Below are positions 35,362 through 43,385 of a DNA stretch of 64,000 nucleotides, one piece after another (the stretch's first letter is position 1; each line of letters starts with the position of its first letter). The translations under genes and the position numbers were made by a program. Below the pieces are notes generated by a model. The model searched no databases. It saw only the letters and a list, made by a program, of their open reading frames with translations, and was not told the DNA's origin. Source of the DNA: Jiangella sp. DSM 45060 (GTDB lineage: Bacteria; Actinomycetota; Actinomycetes; Jiangellales; Jiangellaceae); the NCBI RefSeq assembly GCF_900105175.1, contig NZ_LT629771.1, forward strand, positions 3,224,001 through 3,288,000. The letters are read 5' to 3'.

Positions 35362-36348
35362 CTAGCGGGCCGACAGGTACGGCACGACCTCCTCGGTGAT
35401 CCGCTCGAACTGCCCGCGCTGGTCGAAGCTGCTGATCCGCAGCAGGATGCTCGTCGCTCCGGCGCGGACGTAGTCGTGCAGTGTCTCCAGGCATGCCTCG
35501 GCTGGCCCGGCCGCGACCCAGGTCTCGAGGAACTCGCGGGTGTACTCCGTGCGTGAGTGGGCGTCGAGGAACCGTTTGGCCTCGGCGAACGCCTTCTCCC
35601 GGTCGTCGTCGACGCAGATGTTCATGCAGACGCAGACGTCGAAGTCGTCGGGCAGGGTGCGGCCGATGGCGTCCGCGTGCTCGTGGATGATCTCCAGCGC
35701 ACGGGCGACGCCCGCGGGCCGGGTGTGCGTGACCTGCCAGCCGTCGGCGTAGCGGGCGACCCGGCCGAACGCCGTGGCGACGTTGCGCGCCTTGCTCAGG
35801 TCAGGGTTGGCGGCGATCCACACCGGGATCCGCGGTTGCGCGGGACGGGGACGGATGGTGACACCGCGAAGGGAGGTGAACGTGCCGTCGTAGTCGACGT
35901 CGTCCTCGGACCAGAGCCGGCGGAGGATCTCGATGGCCTCCTCGACCCGGCGCGGCCGGCTCGACCGCTCCACGCCGAAGTTCGCCAACTCGTTGTCGAA
36001 CTCCCCCATGCCGGGCCCGCCGCCCTGGCAGGCGACGAAGATCGTCCGCCCGCCGGACAGGTGGTCGAGGCTGGCCCATTGGTGCGCGAGCAGCAGCGGG
36101 TCGCGCAACGGCGTGCTCGCCAGGCACGCGGCCCCCAGCGACACCCGCGTCGTGCGGGCGGCGACGGCGCTCAGCATCACCAGCGCCTCGACCCGCGGCT
36201 TGGCGAGGATGCTGTCACCCACCCACACCGAGTCCCAGCCGGACGCGTCGGCCGCGGCGGCGAGATCGAGCAGTTCCGGGACGGTGGTCGCCCCGATCAT
36301 GGGCCCTCGGTTCGGCAGGATCAGCCCGGTGGTGAGACGACGGTCCAT
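35362..36348 (-). CDS. LLM-class (luciferase-like) flavin/F420-dependent oxidoreductase
   Basis: A 328-residue luciferase-like TIM-barrel enzyme. GWDSVWVGDSILAKPRVEALVMLSAVAARTTRVSLG near the N-terminus, the LAHQWASLDHLSGGRTIFVACQGGG region and IPVWIAANPDL are typical. Such enzymes use FMNH2 or F420H2 to oxygenate or reduce substrates. An F420H2-regenerating dehydrogenase is encoded at 46662, which makes F420 plausible. The ATG 36348 is chosen for AAGGAG upstream; the open frame continues into the operator region. It diverges from the second Opp operon across two GTAACATG-type palindromes and so is probably co-regulated with peptide uptake. Confidence 0.87.
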   Translation of the reverse strand: MDRRLTTGLILPNRGPMIGATTVPELLDLAAAADASGWDSVWVGDSILAKPRVEALVMLSAVAARTTRVSLGAACLASTPLRDPLLLAHQWASLDHLSGGRTIFVACQGGGPGMGEFDNELANFGVERSSRPRRVEEAIEILRRLWSEDDVDYDGTFTSLRGVTIRPRPAQPRIPVWIAANPDLSKARNVATAFGRVARYADGWQVTHTRPAGVARALEIIHEHADAIGRTLPDDFDVCVCMNICVDDDREKAFAEAKRFLDAHSRTEYTREFLETWVAAGPAEACLETLHDYVRAGATSILLRISSFDQRGQFERITEEVVPYLSAR

Positions 36349-36379
36349 CCGTGGGCTCCTTCGGATCGGAGCGAGCGTT

Positions 36380-36393
36380 TGTAACATGTTACA
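36380..36393. promoter_or_regulatory. Palindrome TGTAACATGTTACA, putative operator (GTARCATG family)
   Basis: A perfect 14-base palindrome 32 bases upstream of the luciferase-like gene start, in the divergent gap to the second Opp operon. It is one of five related sites in the window (also 36463, 43340, 46627, 57961). Confidence 0.7.
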
Positions 36394-36462
36394 TGCGAAT
36401 CGCGGCGAAAACGAGCTCCAATACCTTGACATCGGCCTGAAACGTCACGACAGTAGGCGAGA

Positions 36463-36472
36463 TAACATGTTA
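36463..36472. promoter_or_regulatory. Palindrome TAACATGTTA, second putative operator in the same promoter
   Basis: A perfect 10-base palindrome (within ATAACATGTTACA) 32 bases upstream of the binding-protein gene. Its centre is 81 bases from the centre of the site at 36380, so each divergent gene has its own copy at the same distance from its start. Confidence 0.7.
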
Positions 36473-36504
36473 CATTCATCACTAGGCCACCGGAGGGCGC
36501 AGCC

Positions 36505-38145
36505 ATGGTCACACGCCCGGTATCTGGTCACGGTCCTCGACGGCGCTCCGCACGCGGCCTCGCCGCGGTCGCCGGCCTGGTCGCCGTTCTCCTCACCGCG
36601 TGTCAGAACAACACCGGACCGGACACCGGGTCGGCCGGTACCGACGGCGGCGAACCGGTCAGCGGAGGAACGCTCGTCCTGGGCATCCAGAGCGATCCGA
36701 GCCCGCTCAACCCGAACCTGACCACGAACGGCCCCACCCAGCAGATCGGGACGATGATCTACGAGCCGCTGGTCTACTTCGACAACGAGGCGGCCGAGCC
36801 GAAGCCGGTGCTGGCGGAGTCGTGGGAGATCTCCGACGACGGCCTCACGTACACGTTCCATCTCGTCGACGCGACGTTCACCAACGGCGATCCGCTGACG
36901 TCGACGGACGTCAAGTACACCATCGAGCAGGTGTCGACGCCGATGTTCGCGCCGTTCGCCCAGGCCGCCTCGGTGATCGAGTCGATCGACGACTCCGACC
37001 CGAAGACCGTGGTCATCCAGCTCAAGGAGCCGTTCGGGCCGCTCCTGCTGTCGCTCACGCGGGTCTGGATCCTTCCCGCGTCCGTGTTCCAGGGCAGCGA
37101 CCCGGCCACGAACCCCGCCTCCATCGACCAGCCTGTCGGCACCGGCCCGTTCATGCTCGACGAGGTCAGCCGCGGCAGCCAGTGGACGCTGACCCGCAAC
37201 CCCGAGTACTGGCAGGAGGACCGCCCGTACCTGGACTCGATCGTGGCTCGCGTCGTCCCGGACGCACAGTCGGCGACACTCGCCCTCGCGGCCGGCGAGA
37301 TCCAGTACATCTCGTCGCAGGTCATCTCCCCCACCGACGTCGAGGCGGTGGTCCAGCGCAACCAGGCGGTCGCCCATCCGGACTCGTTCGCCCCGAACAT
37401 GACACAGGTGTTCTTCAACACCACACGCGACATCACCGGCGACCCCGCGGTGCGGCATGCGCTGGCCATGGCGATCGACCGCGAGTTCCTGCTGGAGAAC
37501 GTGTTCCAGGGCGGCGGTGAGGTGGCCAGGGCACCGTTCGACTCCCGGCTGGAGTGGGCCTACAACGACGAAGTCGACTTCGACGAGCTGTATCCGTACG
37601 ACCCGGAGGCGGCCGCACAGGCTCTGGACGACGCCGGTTACCCGATGCAGGGCGACAGCCGGTTCTCGCTGACGATCCTGGCCGAGGGCGCCAGCCGGTT
37701 CCAGGAGGTCGCCGAGGCCATCCGCAGCATGCTGCTGGAGGTCGGCATCGACGCGCAGGTGTCGGCGCCCGAGGCCTCGGTGGCGACCGAGCAGGCGTTC
37801 ACCGCTCCCGGCGACTTCGACCTCTACATCCAGTCCTACACGACCAACTGGGACCCCGCGCTCGGCATCGCCCGCGCCTACGTCTCCACCTCGATCGGGA
37901 CGCCGTTCGGCAACGCCAGCGGGTACAGCGACCCCGAGGTCGACGAGTTGTTCGCCGCGGGCCGCTCCGGCACGACGGAGGACCAGCGGGCCGAGCCGTA
38001 CCGCCAGGTCCAGGAGATCCTGGCCGAGGACCTCCCGGTGATGCCGCTCATCGAGACGAAGCTCAACGACGCGCACGCGCCGAACGTCAACGGCGTCTGG
38101 TACGCCGCCAACTGGGGCCAGTGGCAGGAGGCCTGGGTCGGATGA
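36505..38145 (+). CDS. Peptide-binding lipoprotein, SBP family 5 (second Opp system)
   Basis: A 546-residue solute-binding lipoprotein: arginine-rich start, hydrophobic stretch and lipobox VLLTAC around residue 33, then a short polar linker and the family 5 body (GGTLVLGIQSDPSPLNPNL near the mature start, VRHALAMAIDREFLLENV in the middle). GGAGG lies before ATG 36505. It is clearly diverged from the three tandem paralogues at 12612-17689 and from the one at 52676. It is the first gene of a plus-strand operon with two permeases and two ATPases. Confidence 0.94.
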   Translation: MVTRPVSGHGPRRRSARGLAAVAGLVAVLLTACQNNTGPDTGSAGTDGGEPVSGGTLVLGIQSDPSPLNPNLTTNGPTQQIGTMIYEPLVYFDNEAAEPKPVLAESWEISDDGLTYTFHLVDATFTNGDPLTSTDVKYTIEQVSTPMFAPFAQAASVIESIDDSDPKTVVIQLKEPFGPLLLSLTRVWILPASVFQGSDPATNPASIDQPVGTGPFMLDEVSRGSQWTLTRNPEYWQEDRPYLDSIVARVVPDAQSATLALAAGEIQYISSQVISPTDVEAVVQRNQAVAHPDSFAPNMTQVFFNTTRDITGDPAVRHALAMAIDREFLLENVFQGGGEVARAPFDSRLEWAYNDEVDFDELYPYDPEAAAQALDDAGYPMQGDSRFSLTILAEGASRFQEVAEAIRSMLLEVGIDAQVSAPEASVATEQAFTAPGDFDLYIQSYTTNWDPALGIARAYVSTSIGTPFGNASGYSDPEVDELFAAGRSGTTEDQRAEPYRQVQEILAEDLPVMPLIETKLNDAHAPNVNGVWYAANWGQWQEAWVG

Positions 38146-38237
38146 CCACGAACGCCGCCGGGGCCGCCCGCTCGCGGCACCGCCCGCGGGCCAGCGGGCG
38201 GGTGGTCCGTCTCGGCCGGAAGGGGTCGCCATGGTGA
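38142..38237 (+). CDS. Possible 31-residue small protein bridging binding-protein and permease genes
   Basis: An ATG overlaps the binding-protein stop as ATGA, and the frame runs 31 codons to a TGA that overlaps the first bases of the permease gene. The product is very basic (MTTNAAGAARSRHRPRASG, ending GRKGSPW) with no membrane segment. The perfect fit between both neighbours suggests a coupling leader or small protein. It could also simply be chance in GC-rich DNA, or mark a permease extension lost by frameshift. Confidence 0.3.
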   Translation: MTTNAAGAARSRHRPRASGRVVRLGRKGSPW

Positions 38238-39208
38238 GATACGCCGCGGTGCGGCTGGCGTGGGCCGTCCCCACGGTCCTCGGCATCGTCCTGCTCGGGT
38301 TCATCCTGACCCGGGTCGCTCCGGGTGACCCGGTGCAGGCCATGATCGGCGAGTTCCCCGCTCCCCCGGAGTACGCGGACGAGATCCGCGAACGGTTCGG
38401 CCTGGACCAGTCGCTGCCGACGCAGTTCTGGCTGTTCCTGCGGAGCCTGGCCGGCGGCGACCTCGGGTTCTCGTTCGCGCACAACGCGCCCGTGCTCGAC
38501 ATCATCCTCGACCGGATGGCGAACACGCTGCTGCTCATGGTCCCGGCTCTGGTCCTCGCCGCCCTGCTCGGCATCCTGCTCGGCATCCTCGGCGCCCGCC
38601 GGGCCGGCACCCGGCTGGACACCCTCGTCACCGTCGTGACGATCTCCGGCCAGTCGGTGCCGGTCTTCTGGCTGGCGATGCTCCTGGTCCTGGTCTTCTC
38701 GGTACAGCTGGGCATGTTCCCCGTCGCCGGCATGCTGAGCATCACCGGCTCGGACACCGCACTCGGCGTCGTCGGCGACTACCTCTGGCACTGGGTGCTG
38801 CCCGGGATCACCCTGACGCTCGCGTACATGACCGTGGTCGCCCGGGTCGCCCGCTCCTCGATCCTCGAGACGATGCACCAGGACTACGTGCTCACGGCCG
38901 AGGCGAAGGGACTGACCCGGCGCGAGGTCATGCGGCGGCACATCTTCCGCAACGCGCTGCCGCCGATCGTCACGGTCATCGGCTTCAACTTCGGCCTGGT
39001 GCTCACCGGCGCCGTCCTCACCGAGACGGTCTTCGGCTGGCCCGGCATCGGCAGCCTGTTCGTCCAGGCCGTCACCAACCGGGACTATCCGGTGATCCAG
39101 GGGGTCTTCCTGTTCTCCGCGATCGTGGTCGTCCTCGTGAACCTGCTGGTCGATCTGCTGTACCCGGTCATCGACCCACGGATGCGAGGCAGCCATGCAC
39201 GTGTCTAG
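38231..39208 (+). CDS. Oligopeptide ABC transporter permease (DppB/OppB type)
   Basis: A 325-residue permease with a first membrane segment (AVPTVLGIVLLGFILTRVAPGD), a periplasmic loop and five further segments. The coupling loop is SILETMHQDYVLTAEAKGLTRREVMRRHIFRNALPPIVT, and FGWPGIGSLFVQAVTNRDYPVIQG near the end is the usual OppB C-terminal signature. GGAAGGGG lies before the ATG. Its last 14 bases overlap the next permease gene. Confidence 0.94.
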   Translation: MVRYAAVRLAWAVPTVLGIVLLGFILTRVAPGDPVQAMIGEFPAPPEYADEIRERFGLDQSLPTQFWLFLRSLAGGDLGFSFAHNAPVLDIILDRMANTLLLMVPALVLAALLGILLGILGARRAGTRLDTLVTVVTISGQSVPVFWLAMLLVLVFSVQLGMFPVAGMLSITGSDTALGVVGDYLWHWVLPGITLTLAYMTVVARVARSSILETMHQDYVLTAEAKGLTRREVMRRHIFRNALPPIVTVIGFNFGLVLTGAVLTETVFGWPGIGSLFVQAVTNRDYPVIQGVFLFSAIVVVLVNLLVDLLYPVIDPRMRGSHARV

Positions 39209-40064
39209 GAAGCAGCGGTGGGGCTGGCTGCGCTCGAGCACGGCGACGACGGTCAGCTTCGTCTTCATCGTCCTGCTCGTGCTGGTGGCCCTGGTGGGCC
39301 CGTTCGTGCTCCCGGGCAACCCCGCGGCGATCTCCCGCGACGTCCTGCAGCCGCCGTCGCCGGACGCCCTGTTCGGCACCGACCACCTGGGCCGCGACCA
39401 GCTCACCCGGATGGTGTACGGCGCACGCATCTCGCTGCTGGTCGGCGTGCTGGCCGCCGGCATGGCGATCGTCGTCGGCATCGCCGTCGGCGCCTGCGCC
39501 GGCTTCTTCGGCGGCATCGTCGACATCGCCCTGATGCGGATGTCGGAGTTCTTCCAGGTCATCCCGACGCTGATCGTCGCCGTCGCGATCGTGGCGCTGA
39601 TCGGGCCCGGGCTGGCCAACATCATCGGCGTGATCGCACTGCTGTCCTGGGCGCAGACGGCTCGGGTGACCCGGGCCGAGGTGTTGCGGGTGAAACAGCT
39701 GGACTACGTGAACGCGGTCCGCTGCCTGGGCCATCGCGAGTTCCTCGTGCTGCTGCGCGAGGTGATCCCGAACTCCCTGCCGGCGGTCATGCCGCTGATC
39801 GCGCTCGGCGTGGCCGACGCGATCCTGCAGGAGTCGTCGATCAGCTTCCTCGGCCTCGGCAGTCCCGACACGATCAGCTGGGGCCTGCTGCTGCACGACG
39901 GCCAGCAGAATCTGCTGTCGGCGTGGTGGATGGTGGTGATCCCGGGTCTGGCGATCTTCGCCACGGTCCTGTCCCTGAACATCCTCGGCGACGCGGTCAG
40001 CACGGCGCTCAACCCGCGCCTGCGGCTGACCGGCCGGGTCCGGCGGAAGGTGGTGACACCGTGA
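39195..40064 (+). CDS. Oligopeptide ABC transporter permease (DppC/OppC type)
   Basis: A 289-residue permease with the DppC signature PPSPDALFGTDHLGRDQLTRMVYGARIS after the first membrane segment and four to five further hydrophobic segments. The coupling loop is around LRVKQLDYVNAVRCLGHREF and SSISFLGLGSPDTISWG is at the C-terminal side. Partner of the preceding DppB-type protein. The stop overlaps the ATPase start as GTGA. Confidence 0.94.
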   Translation: MHVSRKQRWGWLRSSTATTVSFVFIVLLVLVALVGPFVLPGNPAAISRDVLQPPSPDALFGTDHLGRDQLTRMVYGARISLLVGVLAAGMAIVVGIAVGACAGFFGGIVDIALMRMSEFFQVIPTLIVAVAIVALIGPGLANIIGVIALLSWAQTARVTRAEVLRVKQLDYVNAVRCLGHREFLVLLREVIPNSLPAVMPLIALGVADAILQESSISFLGLGSPDTISWGLLLHDGQQNLLSAWWMVVIPGLAIFATVLSLNILGDAVSTALNPRLRLTGRVRRKVVTP

Positions 40065-41059
40065 CGGCGACACCGTTGCTCGAGGTGGAGGACCTCCATC
40101 TCTCCTATGAGTTGCGCGACCGCACGGTGCACGCCCTGCAGGGTGCGACGCTGCACGTCGGCCGCTCGGAGATCGTCGGCATCGTCGGCGAGTCCGGATC
40201 GGGCAAGTCGACGGTGGCGCGGGCCGCGCTGGGGCTGCTGCCATGGGGCGTCGCGCACATCACCGGTGGCGCGATCCGCCTCGAGGGCGCCGACGTCACA
40301 CGCCTGGGCCCGCACCAGTGGCCGAAGCTGCGTGGCCACCCGCTGGCCATGGTGTTCCAGGACCCGCTGAGCTTCCTCAATCCGGTCGTGCGGGTGGGCC
40401 GCCAGATCGCCGAGGGCGTCGCCAAGCACGACCCGGGCGCCGACCGCACCCGCCGTGTCGCCGAGCTCCTCGACCTCGTCCGCCTGCCGGCCGAGGTCGC
40501 GCAGTCCTATCCACACGAGCTCTCCGGCGGGATGCGCCAGCGCGTCCTGCTGGCGATCGCCCTCGGCTGCCGGCCCCGTCTGCTGGTCGCCGACGAGCCG
40601 ACGACGGCCCTCGACGTCACCACGCAGGCCGACATCATCGCGCTGCTGCGCGACATCCGCGACACCCTGGACCTCAGCATCCTGCTGATCAGCCACGACC
40701 TCGCCGTCGTCGCCACCATGTGCGACCGCATCTACACCATGTACGGCGGTCACACGGTCGAGACCGGGCCGACGGCCGAGGTGCTGCGCCGTCCCGGCCA
40801 TCCGTACACCTACGGGCTCATGCAGTCGGCGCGGGCGGTCCGCGACGAGCACGGCCGGTACGCCACGATCCCCGGGCAGCCGCCGAACCTCGCCGTCGAA
40901 TTCCCCGGCTGCCCGTTCTCCGGCCGGTGCCCCGTCGAGGTCGAGACGTGCAGCACGCGATTCCCGCCGTCCGCCCAGGTGTCCGGCTCCGAGTCACATC
41001 TCGCCTGGTGCTGGCGGCTCGTCGAACAGCCCCTCGACAACGCGGCGGTGACGGCATGA
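40061..41059 (+). CDS. Oligopeptide ABC transporter ATPase (DppD/OppD type)
   Basis: A 332-residue ATPase. Walker A is GESGSGKSTVARAA, the signature LSGGMRQRVLLAIAL, Walker B VADEPTTALDV and the H-loop LISHDLAVV. The C-terminal oligopeptide-transporter tail carries cysteines (CPFSGRCPVEVETC and a final CW), the usual site of a bound Fe-S cluster in this family. GTG 40061 overlaps the permease stop, and the stop overlaps the next ATPase start (ATGA). Confidence 0.94.
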   Translation: MTATPLLEVEDLHLSYELRDRTVHALQGATLHVGRSEIVGIVGESGSGKSTVARAALGLLPWGVAHITGGAIRLEGADVTRLGPHQWPKLRGHPLAMVFQDPLSFLNPVVRVGRQIAEGVAKHDPGADRTRRVAELLDLVRLPAEVAQSYPHELSGGMRQRVLLAIALGCRPRLLVADEPTTALDVTTQADIIALLRDIRDTLDLSILLISHDLAVVATMCDRIYTMYGGHTVETGPTAEVLRRPGHPYTYGLMQSARAVRDEHGRYATIPGQPPNLAVEFPGCPFSGRCPVEVETCSTRFPPSAQVSGSESHLAWCWRLVEQPLDNAAVTA

Positions 41060-41910
41060 CGAACGAGACCGGAGCGGAGCCGGTCCTGGAGCTGCGCGGC
41101 GTGTCCAAGCAGTACCGGCGCCGGGGCAGCGTCACGCACGTCACCGCGGTCGACGGCGTCGACCTGACCATCCGCAGCGGCGAGTCGTTCGCGCTGGTCG
41201 GCGAGAGCGGGTCGGGCAAGTCGACGCTGGCGAAGCTGGCGCTGTGCCTGGAGCGGCCGGACGCCGGCCAGATCCTGCTGCGTGGTCGCGACCTGACCGG
41301 CCTGCGGGTGTCGAGGCTGCGTCGCGTGCGCACGGCGATGCAGCCGATCTTCCAGGACGCGTCGGCGTCGTTCAACCCGCGCCGCTCCGTGGAGTCCGCC
41401 CTGTTCCAGGCGCTCGGCCGGCTGCGCACCACGGCCGAGCGGCGCGCCCACGCCGTGGACCTGCTCGAGCGGGTGGGACTGCGCCCGGCCCCGTCGTTCC
41501 TCGACCGGATGCCACACGAGCTCAGCGGCGGCCAGCGGCAGCGGCTGGCGATCGCCCGCGCGCTGGCCGCGGATCCGGTGCTCGTGGTCGCCGACGAGCC
41601 GCTGTCCGGTGCGGACGTCTCGGTGCGCGGCCAGGTGATGAACCTGCTCGCCGACCTCCAGGCCGAGCGTGCCCTCGCCTACCTGTTCATCACCCACGAC
41701 GTGTCGCTGGCCCGGTCGTTCGCCGATCGGGTGGGCGTCATGCACCACGGGCGGCTGGTGGAGGTCGGCACGCCGGAGGCCGTCCTCGACAACCCTGCCG
41801 ATCCGTACACGAAGCGGCTGGTCCACGCGGTGCCGGACATCGAGGGCCCGGAGCCGGTGCCGGCCTTCGACCCGGCCCCGGCCGACCCGCCGCGTCAGGG
41901 ACGCACGTAG
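41056..41910 (+). CDS. Oligopeptide ABC transporter ATPase (DppF/OppF type)
   Basis: A 284-residue ATPase with GESGSGKSTLAKLA, LSGGQRQRLAIARAL, VADEPLSGADV and FITHDVSLA. The D-loop reads LSGADV where LSALDV is usual, a small oddity that should not block ATP binding. It lacks the full cysteine-bearing tail, as expected for the F-type partner. Last gene of the second Opp operon. Its final 16 bases overlap the 3' end of the convergent aldehyde dehydrogenase gene, so there is no room for a terminator between them. Confidence 0.92.
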   Translation: MTNETGAEPVLELRGVSKQYRRRGSVTHVTAVDGVDLTIRSGESFALVGESGSGKSTLAKLALCLERPDAGQILLRGRDLTGLRVSRLRRVRTAMQPIFQDASASFNPRRSVESALFQALGRLRTTAERRAHAVDLLERVGLRPAPSFLDRMPHELSGGQRQRLAIARALAADPVLVVADEPLSGADVSVRGQVMNLLADLQAERALAYLFITHDVSLARSFADRVGVMHHGRLVEVGTPEAVLDNPADPYTKRLVHAVPDIEGPEPVPAFDPAPADPPRQGRT

Positions 41911-43331
41911 GCGATCTTGTACTCGGTGAAGAAGTCCCGGGCGTGCGCCCCTTGTTCCTTCGGCCCGTAGCTCGACCGCCTTCGCCCGCCGAACGCCACG
42001 TGCGGGTCGACGCCGGCCGTCGGCAGGTTCACCATCACCATGCCGGTCCGCGAGCGGCGCTGGAAGTCGTCGGCCAGCGCGAGCGACGTGGTGCAGATGC
42101 CGGCGACCAGGCCGAATTCGGTGTCGTTCGCGACGGCCACGGCCTCGTCGTGACCGGACACGCGGATCACCCCGGCCACCGGACCGAAGATCTCCTCGCG
42201 GTTCACGACCGCGTCGTTGTCCAGCCCCTCGATCAGCGCCGGGGCGAGGTAGTGGCCCTTCGTGTCGCGTTCCACGAGGTCGCCTCCGTGCACGGACGCC
42301 CCCGGGGTCGTGCGGGCCAGGTCGAGATAGCGCAGGTCGGTGTCGAGCTGGCGGCCGTCGACGACCGGGCCGATCTCGGTGCCGGGCGCGAGCGCATGGC
42401 CGACGCGCAGTGCGGCCATCCGAGCCCGCAGCCGCTCGACGAACGGACCGTACACGGCGTCGTCGACGATCAACCGGCTCGACGCCGTGCAGCGCTGCCC
42501 GGTGGAGAAGAACGCGCCGTTCACGGCGCAGTCGACGGCGACGTCGAGATCGGCGTCGGCCGCGATGACCAGCGGGTTCTTGCCGCCCAGCTCCAGCTGC
42601 ACCTTGGCGAACCGGCCGGCCGCCGCCACCGCGATGCCGCGTCCGACCGGCTCGGAGCCCGTGAAGGTCACCGCGTCGACGCCCGGGTGGGTGACGATGG
42701 CGTCGCCGACGACACCGCCGGAGCCGGTGACGACGTTGAACACACCGGGCGGGAAGCCGGCGTCGTCGATGATGCGGGCCAGCTCGATCACCGAGGCGGG
42801 CACCAGCTCGGCCGGCTTCAGCACGACGGTGTTGCCGTAGGCCAGCGCCGGCGCGGTCTTCCACGACGGGATCGCGATCGGGAAGTTCCACGGCGTGATC
42901 ACCCCCACCACGCCGACGGGCTCGCGCCGGTGGGTCACCGTGACGCCGGGGCGGATGGAGTCCTGCGTCTCGCCGGCCAGCCGGACCGCCTCGCCGGCGA
43001 AGAACCGGAAGATCTGTGCGGCGCGCCGTACCTCGGCCTCCGCCTCACCCCGGGTCTTGCCCTCCTCGCGGGCCAGCAGCTCGGCCAGCCGGTCGACGTC
43101 GGTGAGGATGCGGGCGGCCACGGACTCCAGCAGGTCGGCGCGGGTCTGGGGCGACGCGGCGGCCCAGTCCGGCTGGGCCATGCGGGCGGCCGTGACCGCG
43201 GCGTCGACGTCGTCGCGATCGCCCGCCGCGAACAGGCCGACGATGTCGCTGGTGTCCGACGGGTTGACGTTCTCGCGATGCTCGCGGGCCGCCATCCAGC
43301 GTCCGCCGACATAGCTTTCGAAGCGCTCCAC
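41895..43331 (-). CDS. NAD(P)-dependent aldehyde dehydrogenase
   Basis: A 478-residue aldehyde dehydrogenase with the asparagine motif PWNFPIAIPSWK, the glutamate in VQLELGGKNPLV and the catalytic cysteine in FFSTGQRCTASSRL. ITPWNFP and GFPPGVFNVVTGSG mark the cofactor domain. The size and motifs resemble 2-oxoglutarate-semialdehyde and similar broad-range enzymes. It starts at GTG 43331 with no obvious ribosome-binding site, only 9 bases from the palindromic site at 43340, so repressor binding there would likely cover its promoter or start. It probably clears aldehydes from amine or hydroxyacid breakdown (inference). Confidence 0.9.
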   Translation of the reverse strand: MERFESYVGGRWMAAREHRENVNPSDTSDIVGLFAAGDRDDVDAAVTAARMAQPDWAAASPQTRADLLESVAARILTDVDRLAELLAREEGKTRGEAEAEVRRAAQIFRFFAGEAVRLAGETQDSIRPGVTVTHRREPVGVVGVITPWNFPIAIPSWKTAPALAYGNTVVLKPAELVPASVIELARIIDDAGFPPGVFNVVTGSGGVVGDAIVTHPGVDAVTFTGSEPVGRGIAVAAAGRFAKVQLELGGKNPLVIAADADLDVAVDCAVNGAFFSTGQRCTASSRLIVDDAVYGPFVERLRARMAALRVGHALAPGTEIGPVVDGRQLDTDLRYLDLARTTPGASVHGGDLVERDTKGHYLAPALIEGLDNDAVVNREEIFGPVAGVIRVSGHDEAVAVANDTEFGLVAGICTTSLALADDFQRRSRTGMVMVNLPTAGVDPHVAFGGRRRSSYGPKEQGAHARDFFTEYKIAYVRP

Positions 43332-43339
43332 GGGCCTAG

Positions 43340-43360
43340 GGTAGCATGCTACATGCTACC
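43340..43360. promoter_or_regulatory. Inverted repeat GGTAGCATG-CTA-CATGCTACC, putative operator (GTARCATG family)
   Basis: Perfect 9-base arms (43340-43348, 43352-43360) around CTA lie in the 54-base divergent gap between the aldehyde dehydrogenase and FAD/Fe-S dehydrogenase genes. The 16-base core 43344-43359 occurs again exactly, on the other strand, at 57965-57980. Confidence 0.75.
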
Positions 43361-43385
43361 TCCGAGAGCCGCTCACCAGCCGAGG

